The notes: generated from the letters alone by a model not told the origin. 64,000 bases of DNA from Pseudenterobacter timonensis (GCF_900021175.1 NZ_FCOP01000011.1:1081946-1145945), one strand, 5' to 3'; counted from the first letter of the stretch, positions 1 to 10,037 are shown. Translations and numbers: made by a program.

Positions 1-493
1 CGCCAGCGCCCAGGCGATTATTAACGCCAACCCTGGCCTGAGCCGCGCCATCCGCCTGCGCAGGCAGAAATCACCGTCCGCCATTCTCGACGGGGTGATC
101 CACAAGAACGAGCAATATGACGCCACCCTCTGTAACCCGCCGTTTCACGACTCCGCTGAGGCGGCCCGGGCGGGAAGCGAGCGCAAACGCCGCAACCTGG
201 GGCTGACGCAAGAGGCGGGGCTTAACTTTGGCGGTCAGCAGCGGGAGCTGTGGTGCGAAGGGGGCGAGGTGGCGTTTATCAAAACGATGATTGCCGAGAG
301 CAAAGGGTTCGCCCGCCAGGTGAAATGGTTCACCTCGCTGGTGTCGCGCGGGGATAACCTGCCGCTTCTCTACCGCGCGCTGAGCGAGGCGGGTGCGGTG
401 AAGGTGGTTAAAAAAGAGATGGCCCAGGGACAAAAGCAGAGCCGCTTTATCGCCTGGACCTTTATGACCGACAGCCAGCGCCGTCGCGGGTAA
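1..493 (+). CDS. rlmF: 23S rRNA (adenine-1618-N6)-methyltransferase, 3' part
   Basis: The reading frame is open from base 2 and enters from outside the window, so the N-terminal half is missing. The visible part carries the NPPFH motif typical of N6-adenine methyltransferases, followed by a region rich in Arg and Lys and by the conserved GGEVAFI and WFTSLVSR stretches. These match E. coli RlmF (YbiN), which methylates A1618 of 23S rRNA using S-adenosylmethionine in the cytoplasm. The C-terminus QRRRG is slightly shorter than in E. coli. The gene is convergent with ybiO four bases downstream, as in E. coli. The assignment rests on recalled sequence similarity and on synteny. Confidence 0.95.
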   Translation, partial: ASAQAIINANPGLSRAIRLRRQKSPSAILDGVIHKNEQYDATLCNPPFHDSAEAARAGSERKRRNLGLTQEAGLNFGGQQRELWCEGGEVAFIKTMIAESKGFARQVKWFTSLVSRGDNLPLLYRALSEAGAVKVVKKEMAQGQKQSRFIAWTFMTDSQRRRG

Positions 494-497
494 TGCC

Positions 498-2705
498 CTA
501 CAGCGTCGGCTCCTGAGCCGGCGCCTGGGGCGGCTCAGGCGGCAACAGCTGATAAAGCTGGACCGGCGCACGGATATGGGCGAGGTCGAAATGTTTTTTC
601 ACCATGCTGTCCAGCGCAAAGCGGACCGTCCACTGCTTCAGCGGCTGGGTGGTAAAAGTTACACGCAGGGTGAAGGCGGTATTGGTCAGCCCGACGATGC
701 CGGTGAAGGTCGGCTCGCCGATCACCAGCCCGCGAATATCCTCCATGCTCATCAGCTCCTCCACGGCATCCTTCAGCGCCTGCTTCGCCCTCTCCGCATC
801 TTCATGGCGATCGACATCGTAGTTGGCCACTATTGAGCCGATGCCGCGCACAAAGTTTGCGAAGGTGGTGATCGAGGACCAGGGAATAATATGGTACGCG
901 CCGGTATCCTGGCGCACGCCGACGGAGCGAATCGACATTCGCTCAACCGTCCCGGTCAGCGGGCCGATAGTCACCAGATCGCCGGTGTTCATCCCGTTTT
1001 CAAACTGGATAAAGATGCCGGTAATAATATCCTTCACCAGCGTCTGCGCACCGAACGAAATGGCCAGCCCCAGGGCGCCTGCCCCCGCCAGCAGCGGCGC
1101 GATATTCACCCCTATCTCCGAAAGCACGGTCATGATGGTAATGGTGCTGATGATCACCGCCAGGGCGTTGCGAAATAGCGTCAGCAGCGTGCGGGCGCGG
1201 GCGCTGGGCAGCGGGCGACCATGCACGTCGGAGACCAGCCGGTTCTCTATCAGGCTCGCCAGCACTGTCCAGCCGATGGCGGAAAAGAAGAGAATAAGCG
1301 CGATGCGAATTAAAATATCGACCGTTTTCTCCCCCGCGCCATTGTGTAGCCAGTTCCAGAAATCGAACAGTCCCCAGGCGTTCAGCAGCAGCAGGATCGC
1401 CACGCAGACGGTGAGAATACGCGCCACCTTCAGCGACACGGAAATCCAGCCGTTTACCCGCTTTTGCAGTTCAGGATAGTTACGCTGCACGTGCGGCGAC
1501 AGGGTGATGGTTTTTGAAAGCCAGCGCGAGAGCAGCCCCGACACAAAGGCAGCGATACCGATAATCGCCAGGCTGCGCACCGTTGCCCCCATCATAAACT
1601 TCAGGCTGTTGCCCGGATCGAAAAGAGAGAAGAAGAAGAGCACGATGAAATAGGCGCAGGCGAGCCAGTGCCATACCAGCGCAAAGGCGCGGATAAAGAG
1701 GCTAAAGAAGGCCAGCGAACGGTCGGCAAGGGCGAGCAGATGCTCGGTGATCGTTTTTTTATTGTGGAAAATCAGATAGAGCGCCCAGACCGTAATAAAG
1801 AGCATGATAATAACGTTGGCCAGCGCGCCTATCTGCACATTGACCTGGTTGGAGATAATCGGCACCGCCACCAGCAGCCCGTAACCGATCAGGCTGCTGA
1901 GGGCGCTGAGGCGCAATGCCCAGTATTTTGCCTGGCCATCGGTGATGGCAAAAGGGCGAAGCTGCGGCGCGTGCGGGCAGAAGATCAGGCGCAGTATCGC
2001 CTTGAAAAATTCGATCAGGGCGAATGCGTTGAGGAAAAGCCCCTGCTGGAACGCGATGGTTTTATTACCGGCGTGAAGCCTGTCGCTCAGCATCTGACCG
2101 ATAAAGAGCGTCACGGCCAGGAGCGCTAAATCGATGATAAAGGCGCTGATAATCATCAGCGGCAGATGAAGCCAGCTGCCCCGGTCGCGGTTTTTGCGCC
2201 GTCCCCAGTCGCCCATTTTGCGATAGAGCGGCCAGACGCAGAGCCGCGCCAGCCAGTAAAAGCCAAAAACCAGTCCGGCGAGGATCAGAAAATGGGTGGC
2301 GGCGTTGCTGAAGGTCTGCGGGTTAAAGGGTTTATGCGGCGAGCCGATCAGGTTGCGGTAAAGCTGCGCCAGCCGGTCGCTAAAGGCTTCGCCATAGTGG
2401 CGGCCAATATCGGTGACATTTTCCAGCACGGTCTTTTCGTCCGCTTCCTCCACCGGCGCGACGGTCGGCACCGGCTGTTCCGGCGGCGTGGCGGCCACGG
2501 CCCGCAGCTGGTCGATAAGCTCTTTGCGGGAGGTCTCGTTTTCCAGCACATCCGCCAGCGCCGCGTAGGCCGCTTTCTTCTCTTCGGCGTCAGGCTCGGG
2601 GGGCGGGGTAGAGGAGGTAGTGGCCGCAGGGGTAATACCCGGGATAGTCACCGCCTGCGCGGGGGCGCAGAAGAGACAAAAAAATAACAGCAGGATCCAC
2701 GGCAC
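498..2705 (-). CDS. ybiO: MscS-family mechanosensitive channel YbiO
   Basis: A 735-residue protein, close to the 741 residues of E. coli YbiO, a large MscS-type channel that opens on hypo-osmotic shock. Residues 1-18 form a signal peptide ending at an Ala-x-Ala site. A charged periplasmic region of about 100 residues follows, then roughly ten hydrophobic segments. The MscS core lies near residues 530-640, with the Gly/Ala-rich pore helix (GAGALGLAISFGAQ) and the beta domain containing FENGMNTGD. The start ATG at 2705 opens directly on the signal peptide. In E. coli glnQ lies just upstream; here the EcoRI-type genes have been inserted between them. Confidence 0.95.
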   Translation of the reverse strand: MPWILLLFFCLFCAPAQAVTIPGITPAATTSSTPPPEPDAEEKKAAYAALADVLENETSRKELIDQLRAVAATPPEQPVPTVAPVEEADEKTVLENVTDIGRHYGEAFSDRLAQLYRNLIGSPHKPFNPQTFSNAATHFLILAGLVFGFYWLARLCVWPLYRKMGDWGRRKNRDRGSWLHLPLMIISAFIIDLALLAVTLFIGQMLSDRLHAGNKTIAFQQGLFLNAFALIEFFKAILRLIFCPHAPQLRPFAITDGQAKYWALRLSALSSLIGYGLLVAVPIISNQVNVQIGALANVIIMLFITVWALYLIFHNKKTITEHLLALADRSLAFFSLFIRAFALVWHWLACAYFIVLFFFSLFDPGNSLKFMMGATVRSLAIIGIAAFVSGLLSRWLSKTITLSPHVQRNYPELQKRVNGWISVSLKVARILTVCVAILLLLNAWGLFDFWNWLHNGAGEKTVDILIRIALILFFSAIGWTVLASLIENRLVSDVHGRPLPSARARTLLTLFRNALAVIISTITIMTVLSEIGVNIAPLLAGAGALGLAISFGAQTLVKDIITGIFIQFENGMNTGDLVTIGPLTGTVERMSIRSVGVRQDTGAYHIIPWSSITTFANFVRGIGSIVANYDVDRHEDAERAKQALKDAVEELMSMEDIRGLVIGEPTFTGIVGLTNTAFTLRVTFTTQPLKQWTVRFALDSMVKKHFDLAHIRAPVQLYQLLPPEPPQAPAQEPTL

Positions 2706-2805
2706 GGCTTCCTCCGATGAATAAGTGGCGCAAAAAGATAAGTATAGATGGCGGGACGGAGCGGGAGATTTTTAGGACAATTTCTGTGAAAAAGCTGGGT
2801 AGAAA

Positions 2806-2834
2806 CGTTCCTCCCCGCGGGGCGGGGAGGAACG
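2806..2834. terminator. Strong GC hairpin after the EcoRI-type operon
   Basis: Two perfectly complementary 13-base arms (2806-2818 and 2822-2834, CGTTCCTCCCCGC and its complement) flank a GGG loop. It lies 28 bases past the methyltransferase stop codon and upstream of ybiO. Read on the minus strand, only a short T stretch (TTTCT) follows. It is a plausible terminator isolating the inserted genes from ybiO, but it could also be a boundary repeat of the insertion. Confidence 0.5.
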
Positions 2835-2862
2835 ATCCTGCGCATAATGGTCTGAGGAAGGT

Positions 2863-3825
2863 TTACTGTAATCGTTTGTTTTTTATAAGTATTCTGAAAT
2901 ATGGGCATTTACCGTTAATAGCTAAATCCTTTTCATCATTCCCTTTACGGAATTTGATGATTTCAAATTGGTCCGGGTTAAATTTATGTAAAAAGGTAAT
3001 TGGAACTCCCATTACCCCTTTATAGTCCAGGGGGATGTCCTTTGTTTTATTAACATTGATCGCATCGTAGTTATCGTATTTCGGGTAACTCGCTTCATTG
3101 CCAGCATATTTTTTTGTGAGGACAATATCTTCATGGCGAATAAAGGTATCTAAGTTAGTTAGCCACAGACAGTTATTTGGCGATACGATTCTGTTGCCCT
3201 GTTCATCAATTCTTGCCTCGGTTCCGTATAATTCATAATGCTGTGGAACAATGAAGCCAGAGACTCCTCTGCCGAGGTTAATGCCGAGCCAGACCTTATT
3301 CTCCTTAATAAGGTTAAAGACTTCTTTATAGGTTATGGCGTTTACGTTTGCGATGACCAAGAATTTTTTATCATATCTGATTAGCTGGTCAAGATACTCT
3401 CTGAACAATGAAAAGGGGGGATTGGTTACCACAATGTCTGATTGTTTTAGCAGTTCAATGCTCTCAGCGCTACGGAAGTCCCCATCCCCCTCTAACGGAA
3501 TGATGTCAAGCTTTTCCGGACGTTCGCCAATATACTCACAGAAAAAGCCGCGCTCTTCACCCGCATTGTTAAAGAGATCGTCAGTTTGTTCTCTGTAGCA
3601 AGAGGTGATTATTTTTTTAAGGCCCAACGATTCAAAGTTGTTCGAAAAATAGGTAAAGAAATTACTGACCCGTGGGTCATCGCAATTACAGAAAACAACC
3701 TGATTAGCAAAATGTGAGCGGTAGTATTGCAACTCACTTTCGATATCACAGAGTTGCGTATAAAACTCGTCGCTTTTAGATTTTTTTGCTTTCTGCAAGA
3801 GTTTGTTGGTTGCTTTTCTGGCCAT
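2863..3825 (-). CDS. ecoRIM: EcoRI-type adenine-specific DNA methyltransferase
   Basis: A 320-residue protein nearly colinear with M.EcoRI (326 residues), which methylates the second A of GAATTC and protects the host from the partner endonuclease. The start (MARKATNKLL), the CNCDDPRVSNFF block near residue 47, the catalytic NPPF motif at 135-138 and the C-terminal FRILIKNKRLQ all agree with my memory of M.EcoRI. Differences cluster around residues 78-110, where it is a few residues shorter. It lies 45 bases downstream of the endonuclease gene on the same strand, the order known for EcoRI. Base composition is clearly more AT-rich than in the neighbours, a sign of horizontal transfer. Target specificity is inferred, not shown. 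Confidence 0.95.
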   Translation of the reverse strand: MARKATNKLLQKAKKSKSDEFYTQLCDIESELQYYRSHFANQVVFCNCDDPRVSNFFTYFSNNFESLGLKKIITSCYREQTDDLFNNAGEERGFFCEYIGERPEKLDIIPLEGDGDFRSAESIELLKQSDIVVTNPPFSLFREYLDQLIRYDKKFLVIANVNAITYKEVFNLIKENKVWLGINLGRGVSGFIVPQHYELYGTEARIDEQGNRIVSPNNCLWLTNLDTFIRHEDIVLTKKYAGNEASYPKYDNYDAINVNKTKDIPLDYKGVMGVPITFLHKFNPDQFEIIKFRKGNDEKDLAINGKCPYFRILIKNKRLQ

Positions 3826-3870
3826 AAAAATCCAAACTAAACCTTATATATCAAAAGATTAAATTAAAAA

Positions 3871-4707
3871 TTACTTTTTAGACGTAAGCTGATCAAATAA
3901 ATCACGCCCTAGCACCCTGAGGGAAGAGGTAGAGACTTCCATCATGATATTGAACATGATTTCCGCATCCCATTTCTCTCCCTTCCCCTGGGTATAGATC
4001 GACGCTGCCTGAAGCATAATATTTTTATCTTTATGCTTCACAAACCGGTTTACGCACAGGTTGCTGTTAATGGGCAACCCGTAGTTAGCGGCTGTTAATC
4101 TGTCCAGTCGGTTTAACATTCCTGAGTTATGCGCAAGCGTTACCTCTCTGTCATCCGGCCTTTTTATGACAAGCGTTTCTGTCAGAAAATTAGAGCCTTC
4201 CAGAAAGAGGATGTAAGGAAAATGGCTTTCAGAGAGCATCAGGTTGGCGATTTCCGAGATATTTTTATGCGATCGCTCAATGGCATTACCGGCCGCCATT
4301 AAATCCTGGGTGCTGGTTTTACCAACCAATAACCCTTTTTTGATATTCATGACATCTTTGCCCTGATGCTTTGCCTCCGTGACAAGGACGATTCGCCATT
4401 CACCATGATCATCCTGCACTTCGACAATCCCGCCATCAGGTTTAATGCTGGAGTTTGAAACAAAAAGCGTCTGGCCCAACTCCGGATCAACTTTTTTTAG
4501 CGCCTCGTTAATCTCTTCTTTGGTTATTTTTTCGCGGAATCTGAAAGATAACTGAGGATACTCCTCTTCAAGCGCCAGTTTTACCAGTTTTGAAACCGCA
4601 CCAACGGCAAGATCGTGAGACCTGGCAATATCGCCAAATATACCCACTACGCCCTGAGATAATTTATGCTGGTCTGTTAACCGGGTTGATTGATTTTTGT
4701 TAGACAT
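3871..4707 (-). CDS. ecoRIR: EcoRI-type type II restriction endonuclease
   Basis: A 278-residue protein aligning end to end with R.EcoRI (277 residues). The catalytic residues appear at the same numbers: Asp91 in KPDGG, then Glu111 and Lys113 in EAKHQ. The DNA-reading residues Asn141, Glu144 and Arg145 (AAGNAIERS) and Arg200 and Arg203 (LNRLDRLTAANYG) are conserved, so cleavage at GAATTC is the natural prediction. Substitutions are spread over the surface and the N-terminal 60 residues, as expected of an isoschizomer rather than a recent copy. It is the first gene of the pair; no control (C) protein gene is seen. The low GC content sets it apart from ybiO and glnQ. Confidence 0.95.
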   Translation of the reverse strand: MSNKNQSTRLTDQHKLSQGVVGIFGDIARSHDLAVGAVSKLVKLALEEEYPQLSFRFREKITKEEINEALKKVDPELGQTLFVSNSSIKPDGGIVEVQDDHGEWRIVLVTEAKHQGKDVMNIKKGLLVGKTSTQDLMAAGNAIERSHKNISEIANLMLSESHFPYILFLEGSNFLTETLVIKRPDDREVTLAHNSGMLNRLDRLTAANYGLPINSNLCVNRFVKHKDKNIMLQAASIYTQGKGEKWDAEIMFNIMMEVSTSSLRVLGRDLFDQLTSKK

Positions 4708-4837
4708 AAATTTTAGTTTCTCTACTCAGCAAGATAAAATTCAGACGCAATCCTAGACTAATACAGAGGTGTTGGGAAATGATTTTCCAGCTCATCCTGA
4801 ACGCGGCAATCGTACCCGCAACCGCTGGAAATAAACA

Positions 4838-4868
4838 GGCCAGAGCTGGTCGATTACCGGCTCTGGCC
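4838..4868 (-). terminator. Hairpin after glnQ
   Basis: Arms GGCCAGAGC (4838-4846) and GCTCTGGCC (4860-4868) surround a 13-base loop, 24 bases past the glnQ stop. On the minus strand it is followed by TGTTTATTT, a modest U-rich tail. It probably ends the glnHPQ transcript before the inserted endonuclease gene. Confidence 0.55.
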
Positions 4869-4892
4869 CGTGTCGGTACATGTGAATAACGG

Positions 4893-5615
4893 TCAGGCGA
4901 CGTGCTGCAGAAACTCCTGCAGACGCTGGCTGGGCGGATTTTCAATCAGCGCCTGTGGATTGCCATCCTCGGCGATACGCCCCTTGTCGATAAAAATCAG
5001 GCGGGAGGCGACCTTCTCGGCGAAGCCGATCTCATGGGTCACGATGACCATGGTCATCCCCTCTTCGGCCAGGTCCTGCATTACCTTCAGCACTTCGTGA
5101 CGCAGCTCCGGGTCGAGGGCGGAGGTGGGCTCATCAAAGAGCATCATCTTTGGCTTCACCGCCAGCGCCCGGGCAATCGCTACGCGCTGCTGCTGGCCGC
5201 CGGAGAGCTCCGACGGATAGTGGTGGGCGCGCTCGGCAAGACCGACCTTCGCCAGCAGCGCTTTGGCAAGGGTTTCAGCCGCCGTTTTGCTCGCGCCGCG
5301 CACGCGCAGCGGGCCAAACATCACGTTTTCCAGCGCCGTCAGGTGCGGGAAGAGGTAGAACTGCTGGAACACCATCCCCGCCTCCTGGCGGATGAGGCGC
5401 TCGTCCACCTTCGGGTCATTTACCTTCAGGCCATCAACAATCAGATCGCCGCTGGTGATCTCCTCCAGCTTGTTGATGCAGCGCAGCAGGGTCGATTTAC
5501 CCGAGCCGGATGGCCCGATAATCACCACCACTTCGCCCTGTTTAATGTTCAGATCGATATTATGCAGCACCTGGGTCTGGCCAAAGTGCTTGGAGACGTT
5601 TTTAAATTCAATCAC
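4893..5615 (-). CDS. glnQ: Glutamine ABC transporter ATPase GlnQ
   Basis: The 240-residue ATP-binding subunit of the high-affinity glutamine importer, acting on the inner face of the cytoplasmic membrane with GlnP. Visible motifs are Walker [10 protein letters not shown] (about residues 33-41), the LSGGQQQR signature and Walker [13 protein letters not shown], followed by the switch histidine in VTHEIGFA. Length and sequence match the E. coli protein of 240 residues. Its ATG overlaps the glnP stop by four bases, indicating translational coupling. It is the last gene of the glnHPQ operon, so expression should follow the nitrogen-controlled promoter upstream of glnH. Confidence 0.98.
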   Translation of the reverse strand: MIEFKNVSKHFGQTQVLHNIDLNIKQGEVVVIIGPSGSGKSTLLRCINKLEEITSGDLIVDGLKVNDPKVDERLIRQEAGMVFQQFYLFPHLTALENVMFGPLRVRGASKTAAETLAKALLAKVGLAERAHHYPSELSGGQQQRVAIARALAVKPKMMLFDEPTSALDPELRHEVLKVMQDLAEEGMTMVIVTHEIGFAEKVASRLIFIDKGRIAEDGNPQALIENPPSQRLQEFLQHVA

Positions 5616-6271
5616 AGGATTTTCATCCTTCTTTCAAGACGACGCAAAACAAAGCTCAGTACCAGCGTGATAATCAGGTAGACCACCGCCACGGCGCTCC
5701 AGATCTCCAGCGCGCGGAAGTTTCCGGCAATGATCTCCTGGCCCTGACGGGTCAGCTCCGCCACGCCGATAACGATAAAGAGCGAGGTATCTTTAATACT
5801 GATGATCCACTGGTTACCCAGCGGCGGCAGCATACGGCGCAGCGCCAGGGGAAGGATCACGTGGCGAATGGTTTCGCGGCGGGATAACCCCAGCGCGAGG
5901 CCCGCTTCGCTAAAGCCTTTATGAATCGACAGCACCGCGCCGCGGGTGATCTCGGCGATGTAGGCGCCGGAGTTGATCATAATTGTCACTACCGCGGCGG
6001 TGAACGGGTCGATGCGCAGATCGGAAAAGGCCATCGGCAGGGCGAAGTAGATAAACATCACCTGCACGACGATAGGGGTGCCGCGGATAATTTCGATAAA
6101 GACCAGCGCGATATGGTTTGCGAGCCAGCCGCCGTAGGTGCGGGCGAAACCGGCCACCAGGCCGATAATCAACCCGCCAATCAGACCGAGGACCGAAATC
6201 CAGAGGGTCATTTTGGCGCCTTCAAGCAAAAGGGGAATGGCGGGCCAGATGGCGCTCCAGTCAAACTGCAT
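5612..6271 (-). CDS. glnP: Glutamine ABC transporter permease GlnP
   Basis: A 219-residue membrane protein with five predicted hydrophobic segments, the usual length for GlnP. The cytoplasmic EAA loop, which contacts the ATPase, is visible as [20 protein letters not shown] near residues 140-160. The family is the His/Glu/Gln/Arg/opine permease group. It forms the membrane channel for L-glutamine delivered by periplasmic GlnH. It lies between glnH, 91 bases upstream across a REP element, and glnQ, with which it overlaps. Confidence 0.98.
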   Translation of the reverse strand: MQFDWSAIWPAIPLLLEGAKMTLWISVLGLIGGLIIGLVAGFARTYGGWLANHIALVFIEIIRGTPIVVQVMFIYFALPMAFSDLRIDPFTAAVVTIMINSGAYIAEITRGAVLSIHKGFSEAGLALGLSRRETIRHVILPLALRRMLPPLGNQWIISIKDTSLFIVIGVAELTRQGQEIIAGNFRALEIWSAVAVVYLIITLVLSFVLRRLERRMKIL

Positions 6272-6306
6272 GATGTGTTCCTGTTACCGTGGTGAAGAAG
6301 AAAAAC

Positions 6307-6338
6307 GTAGGCCCGGTAAGCGTGGGCGCCACCGGGCG
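6307..6338. repeat. REP palindrome between glnH and glnP
   Basis: An imperfect palindrome with outer arms GCCCGGT (6311-6317) and ACCGGGC (6331-6337), preceded by GTAG. It is a REP-type element inside the glnHPQ transcript. REP elements in such gaps commonly stabilise the upstream message, which would favour high GlnH output. Confidence 0.8.
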
Positions 6339-6362
6339 TTACAAACCTGAATCCAGGTAAAT

Positions 6363-7178
<816 letters not shown>

Positions 7179-7262
7179 TTACAAGCTCTTGTTTTTTAAC
7201 GGCAGCCTGCGCTGCCGTTGCACTACAAAGGGAGCAAAGCGGCCGCTGTGCACCATATTGAA

Positions 7263-7277
7263 GCACCATTGTGGTGC
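7263..7277. promoter_or_regulatory. NtrC (GlnG) binding site
   Basis: GCACCATTGTGGTGC is a perfect 5-base inverted repeat matching the NtrC consensus (GCACC-N5-GGTGC). A second, weaker half-site, TGCACCA, lies just before it at 7249-7255. The site sits about 90 bases upstream of the sigma-54 promoter, a normal distance for this enhancer-binding activator. Confidence 0.8.
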
Positions 7278-7422
7278 GTCACCGCAAAGGCAACGGCCAT
7301 CAGGCTATTTAGCGTAAATTATGGTTAGAAAACAATCTTTCATTAACGATTGTGTGAGGTGATTATTACAAATGGTTTACTTTTGCGGGGAGGGAAGGAA
7401 AAAGCTTGCACCATAAACGTGC

Positions 7423-7446
7423 AAAACCCTCGCCGGAGCGAGGGTT
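7423..7446 (-). terminator. dps terminator
   Basis: AACCCTCGC (7425-7433) pairs with GCGAGGGTT (7438-7446) around a four-base loop. On the minus strand the stem is followed by a short run of T. It lies 22 bases past the dps stop and should end the dps message before the glnH control region. Confidence 0.8.
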
Positions 7447-7467
7447 AAGATAATAAATCCGTATGGG

Positions 7468-8007
<540 letters not shown>

Positions 8008-8017
8008 TTACCGGAAA

Positions 8018-8027
8018 TAAGTATAGC
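8018..8027 (-). promoter_or_regulatory. dps promoter -10 region
   Basis: The minus strand reads GCTATACTTA, with TATACT at 8020-8025, about 50 bases upstream of the dps ATG. There is no good -35 hexamer 17 bases before it, and a C precedes TATACT. Both are consistent with the known use of sigma-S (or OxyR-assisted sigma-70) at dps. Confidence 0.7.
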
Positions 8028-8221
8028 ACCGGATTTGACGGGCACCTTTCTGGCTCTGCCTATCGGTTTAATAGCCTCAACGAAGGGGGGTATATAACTA
8101 ATTGTTTTTTAAGTTATTTTAAATTATGAGTAGGGCGAGTTCTTAAATTTGCCGACGAAGGTCGATCTTAATGAGAATATTTCGTCTTACCTTCATTATG
8201 ACGGCCTGCCATATTTCCGCG

Positions 8222-8249
8222 CCCTGCATGGCATAGCCGCCATGCAGGG
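8222..8249. terminator. Hairpin after rhtA
   Basis: CCCTGCATGG (8222-8231) and CCATGCAGGG (8240-8249) form a 10-base stem just past the rhtA stop. No T run follows on the minus strand, so termination is only moderately supported. The remainder of the rhtA-dps gap (7972-8258) holds the dps promoter and otherwise shows nothing recognisable. Confidence 0.45.
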
Positions 8250-8258
8250 TGAGAAAGC

Positions 8259-9146
8259 TTAGTTAATATCGACCTCGTTAATTTTATGCGGCGGTCGCAT
8301 CGTCAGGGTTGATCCCATGGAGGCGGCAATAATGGAGCAGAGCGCCAGCGTCTGGGTGAGGGTCAGCGTCTCGCCAAGAAAGATCATACCCGACATAGCG
8401 GCCAGCGCCGGTTCCATACTCATCAGCGTGCCGAAGATGCGCGTCGGCAGGCGGGTGAGGGCAATCATCTCCAGTGAATAGGGTAGCGCGGTGGAGAGCA
8501 CCGCTACCGCCAGGCCGACAGGCAGTACCGACCACTGCCAGATGGAGTCTGTCGCCTGGGCCATGCCGAGGGGGACAAAGATCACCGCGGCGATCAGCGA
8601 GCCGAGCGCCACCGTCGCCGGACCATGCTCCTCTCCCGCCCGCTGGCCGCAAAGAATATAGACCGCCCATCCCGCACCTGCCCCCAGCGCCAGGGCCGCT
8701 CCCTTAAGATCGACATGACCGACGCTTTGCCCCAGCGGCAGCAGGAACCAGAGGCCCAGCACCGCCAGTGCCACCCAGACGAAATCAACCGGGCGGCGGG
8801 AAGAGAAGAGCGCCACGGCCAGCGGGCCGGTAAACTCCAGCGCCACCGCGATCCCAAGCGGAATGGTCTGGAGAGAGAGGTAGAAAAGGTAGTTCATCGC
8901 CCCCAGCGACAGGCCATACAGGAGCAGAGGCAGACGTTGCTCTTTTTTAAATCTCAGCCGCCAGGGTTTAAAAATAACGACTAAAATCACGGTGCCAAGC
9001 GCGATGCGGAGCGCCGTAACCCCGGGCGCGCCGATCAGCGGAAAGAGCGACTTCGCCAGCGAAGCGCCGCTCTGAATGGACAACATGGCGATAAGAATTA
9101 CGGCGATGGGCAACCAGACTGAAGCCCTGCGGGACATCCCAGGCAT
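8259..9146 (-). CDS. rhtA: Threonine/homoserine exporter RhtA
   Basis: A 295-residue inner-membrane protein, the same length as E. coli RhtA. It has ten hydrophobic segments arranged as two EamA repeats, each about 140 residues long. Conserved stretches include the first-helix region GASLAKSLFPL, the EFTGPLAVALFSSRRPVDFVW block and the second-repeat LPYSLEMIALTRLPT. It exports threonine, homoserine and some amino-acid analogues. The start MPGMSRR matches the E. coli N-terminus, though Met4 is also possible. It is divergent from ompX, with a 355-base control region between. Confidence 0.97.
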   Translation of the reverse strand: MPGMSRRASVWLPIAVILIAMLSIQSGASLAKSLFPLIGAPGVTALRIALGTVILVVIFKPWRLRFKKEQRLPLLLYGLSLGAMNYLFYLSLQTIPLGIAVALEFTGPLAVALFSSRRPVDFVWVALAVLGLWFLLPLGQSVGHVDLKGAALALGAGAGWAVYILCGQRAGEEHGPATVALGSLIAAVIFVPLGMAQATDSIWQWSVLPVGLAVAVLSTALPYSLEMIALTRLPTRIFGTLMSMEPALAAMSGMIFLGETLTLTQTLALCSIIAASMGSTLTMRPPHKINEVDIN

Positions 9147-9380
9147 CCTTTCTCCTGTCAGAAAAGGTCAACGAAAGTAAAAGCCGCAGTGTAATGGAAA
9201 TAAAGTATGGCGGTTTACCCTTCGTTGAAAAAAAAGCCTGCCATAATTTGTAGAATCAGAAGGAGTTGATGCTTTTCTCAGCTGTCAGATTAGGAATAAT
9301 CTGGATGAATAAGCGTGACAGGGCGCGCACTATTAGCCTCCTGACACAGAAATTCGATGTGATTTTAAGGAGATAGCGCG

Positions 9381-9455
9381 ATGTGGAAACGTTCTGTTAC
9401 ACGAAATCGCGCCTTAGACACCAAGAATGACAAAGAGTTTCACAATAAATTTTGA
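9381..9455 (+). CDS. Possible 24-residue small protein upstream of ompX
   Basis: A short frame begins MWKRSVTRN and ends NKF before a TGA. It is preceded by a strong ribosome-binding sequence AAGGAG (9367-9372), eight bases before the ATG. The product is basic and hydrophilic with no membrane segment. It lies inside the ompX leader, on the same strand, 46 bases before the ompX ATG. It could be a real small protein, a leader peptide affecting ompX, or chance. The rest of the 9147-9501 gap appears to contain only the rhtA and ompX promoters. I cannot name a homologue with confidence. Confidence 0.4.
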   Translation: MWKRSVTRNRALDTKNDKEFHNKF

Positions 9456-9501
9456 TATATTTAAAACTTACGGACTTACTTGAAGCACATTTGAGGTGGT
9501 T

Positions 9502-10020
9502 ATGAAAAAAATTGCATGTCTTTCAGCACTGGCCGCTGTTCTGGCTGTCTCCGCAGGTTCCGCAGTAGCTGCTACTTCTACCGTTTCCGGTGGCTACGCT
9601 CAGAGCGATATGCAGGGCGTAATGAACAAAACTAACGGTTTCAACCTGAAGTATCGTTACGAGCAGGATGACCAGCCGCTGGGTTGGATCGGTTCTTTCA
9701 CCTACACCGAGAAAGACCGTTCTGAAGACGGCGCTTACAACAAAGGCCAGTATTACGGCATCACCGCAGGTCCGGCATACCGTCTGAACGACTGGGCGAG
9801 CATCTACGGCGTAGTGGGTGTTGGCTACGGTAAGTTCCAGCAGACTGAAGATCGTGGTCTGACCCGTACTGCAAGCAACAGCGACTACGGTTTCTCCTAC
9901 GGTGCGGGCCTGCAGTTCAACCCGATCGAAGACGTTGCGCTGGACTTCTCCTATGAGCAGAGCCGTATCCGTAACGTTGACGTTGGCACCTGGATCGCTG
10001 GCGTAGGTTACCGCTTCTAA
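9502..10020 (+). CDS. ompX: Outer-membrane protein X
   Basis: A 172-residue precursor of the eight-stranded OmpX/Ail beta-barrel. The signal peptide (residues 1-23) ends GSAVA before ATSTV. Alternating aromatic and polar strands follow, including QYYGITAGPAYR and the closing strand WIAGVGYRF, whose final Phe is the usual signal for BAM assembly. I chose the ATG at 9502, preceded by GAGG, over an in-frame GTG six bases earlier, because E. coli OmpX also begins MKKIACLSALAAVLA. Exposed loops (about residues 40 and 110-120 of the precursor) differ most from E. coli, as expected of surface regions. Confidence 0.98.
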   Translation: MKKIACLSALAAVLAVSAGSAVAATSTVSGGYAQSDMQGVMNKTNGFNLKYRYEQDDQPLGWIGSFTYTEKDRSEDGAYNKGQYYGITAGPAYRLNDWASIYGVVGVGYGKFQQTEDRGLTRTASNSDYGFSYGAGLQFNPIEDVALDFSYEQSRIRNVDVGTWIAGVGYRF

Positions 10021-10037
10021 TCACCTCCGGTGACGCA

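Noticed and set aside
2835..4799. ATCCTG at 2835-2840 and 4794-4799 as target-site duplication of the EcoRI-type insert
   Set aside because: Six bases match by chance too easily and the insertion ends are not defined, so it cannot be taken as evidence.
4700..4945. An 81-codon minus-strand frame upstream of the endonuclease gene
   Set aside because: It overlaps both glnQ and the endonuclease start, contains the glnQ hairpin and resembles no control protein of restriction systems.
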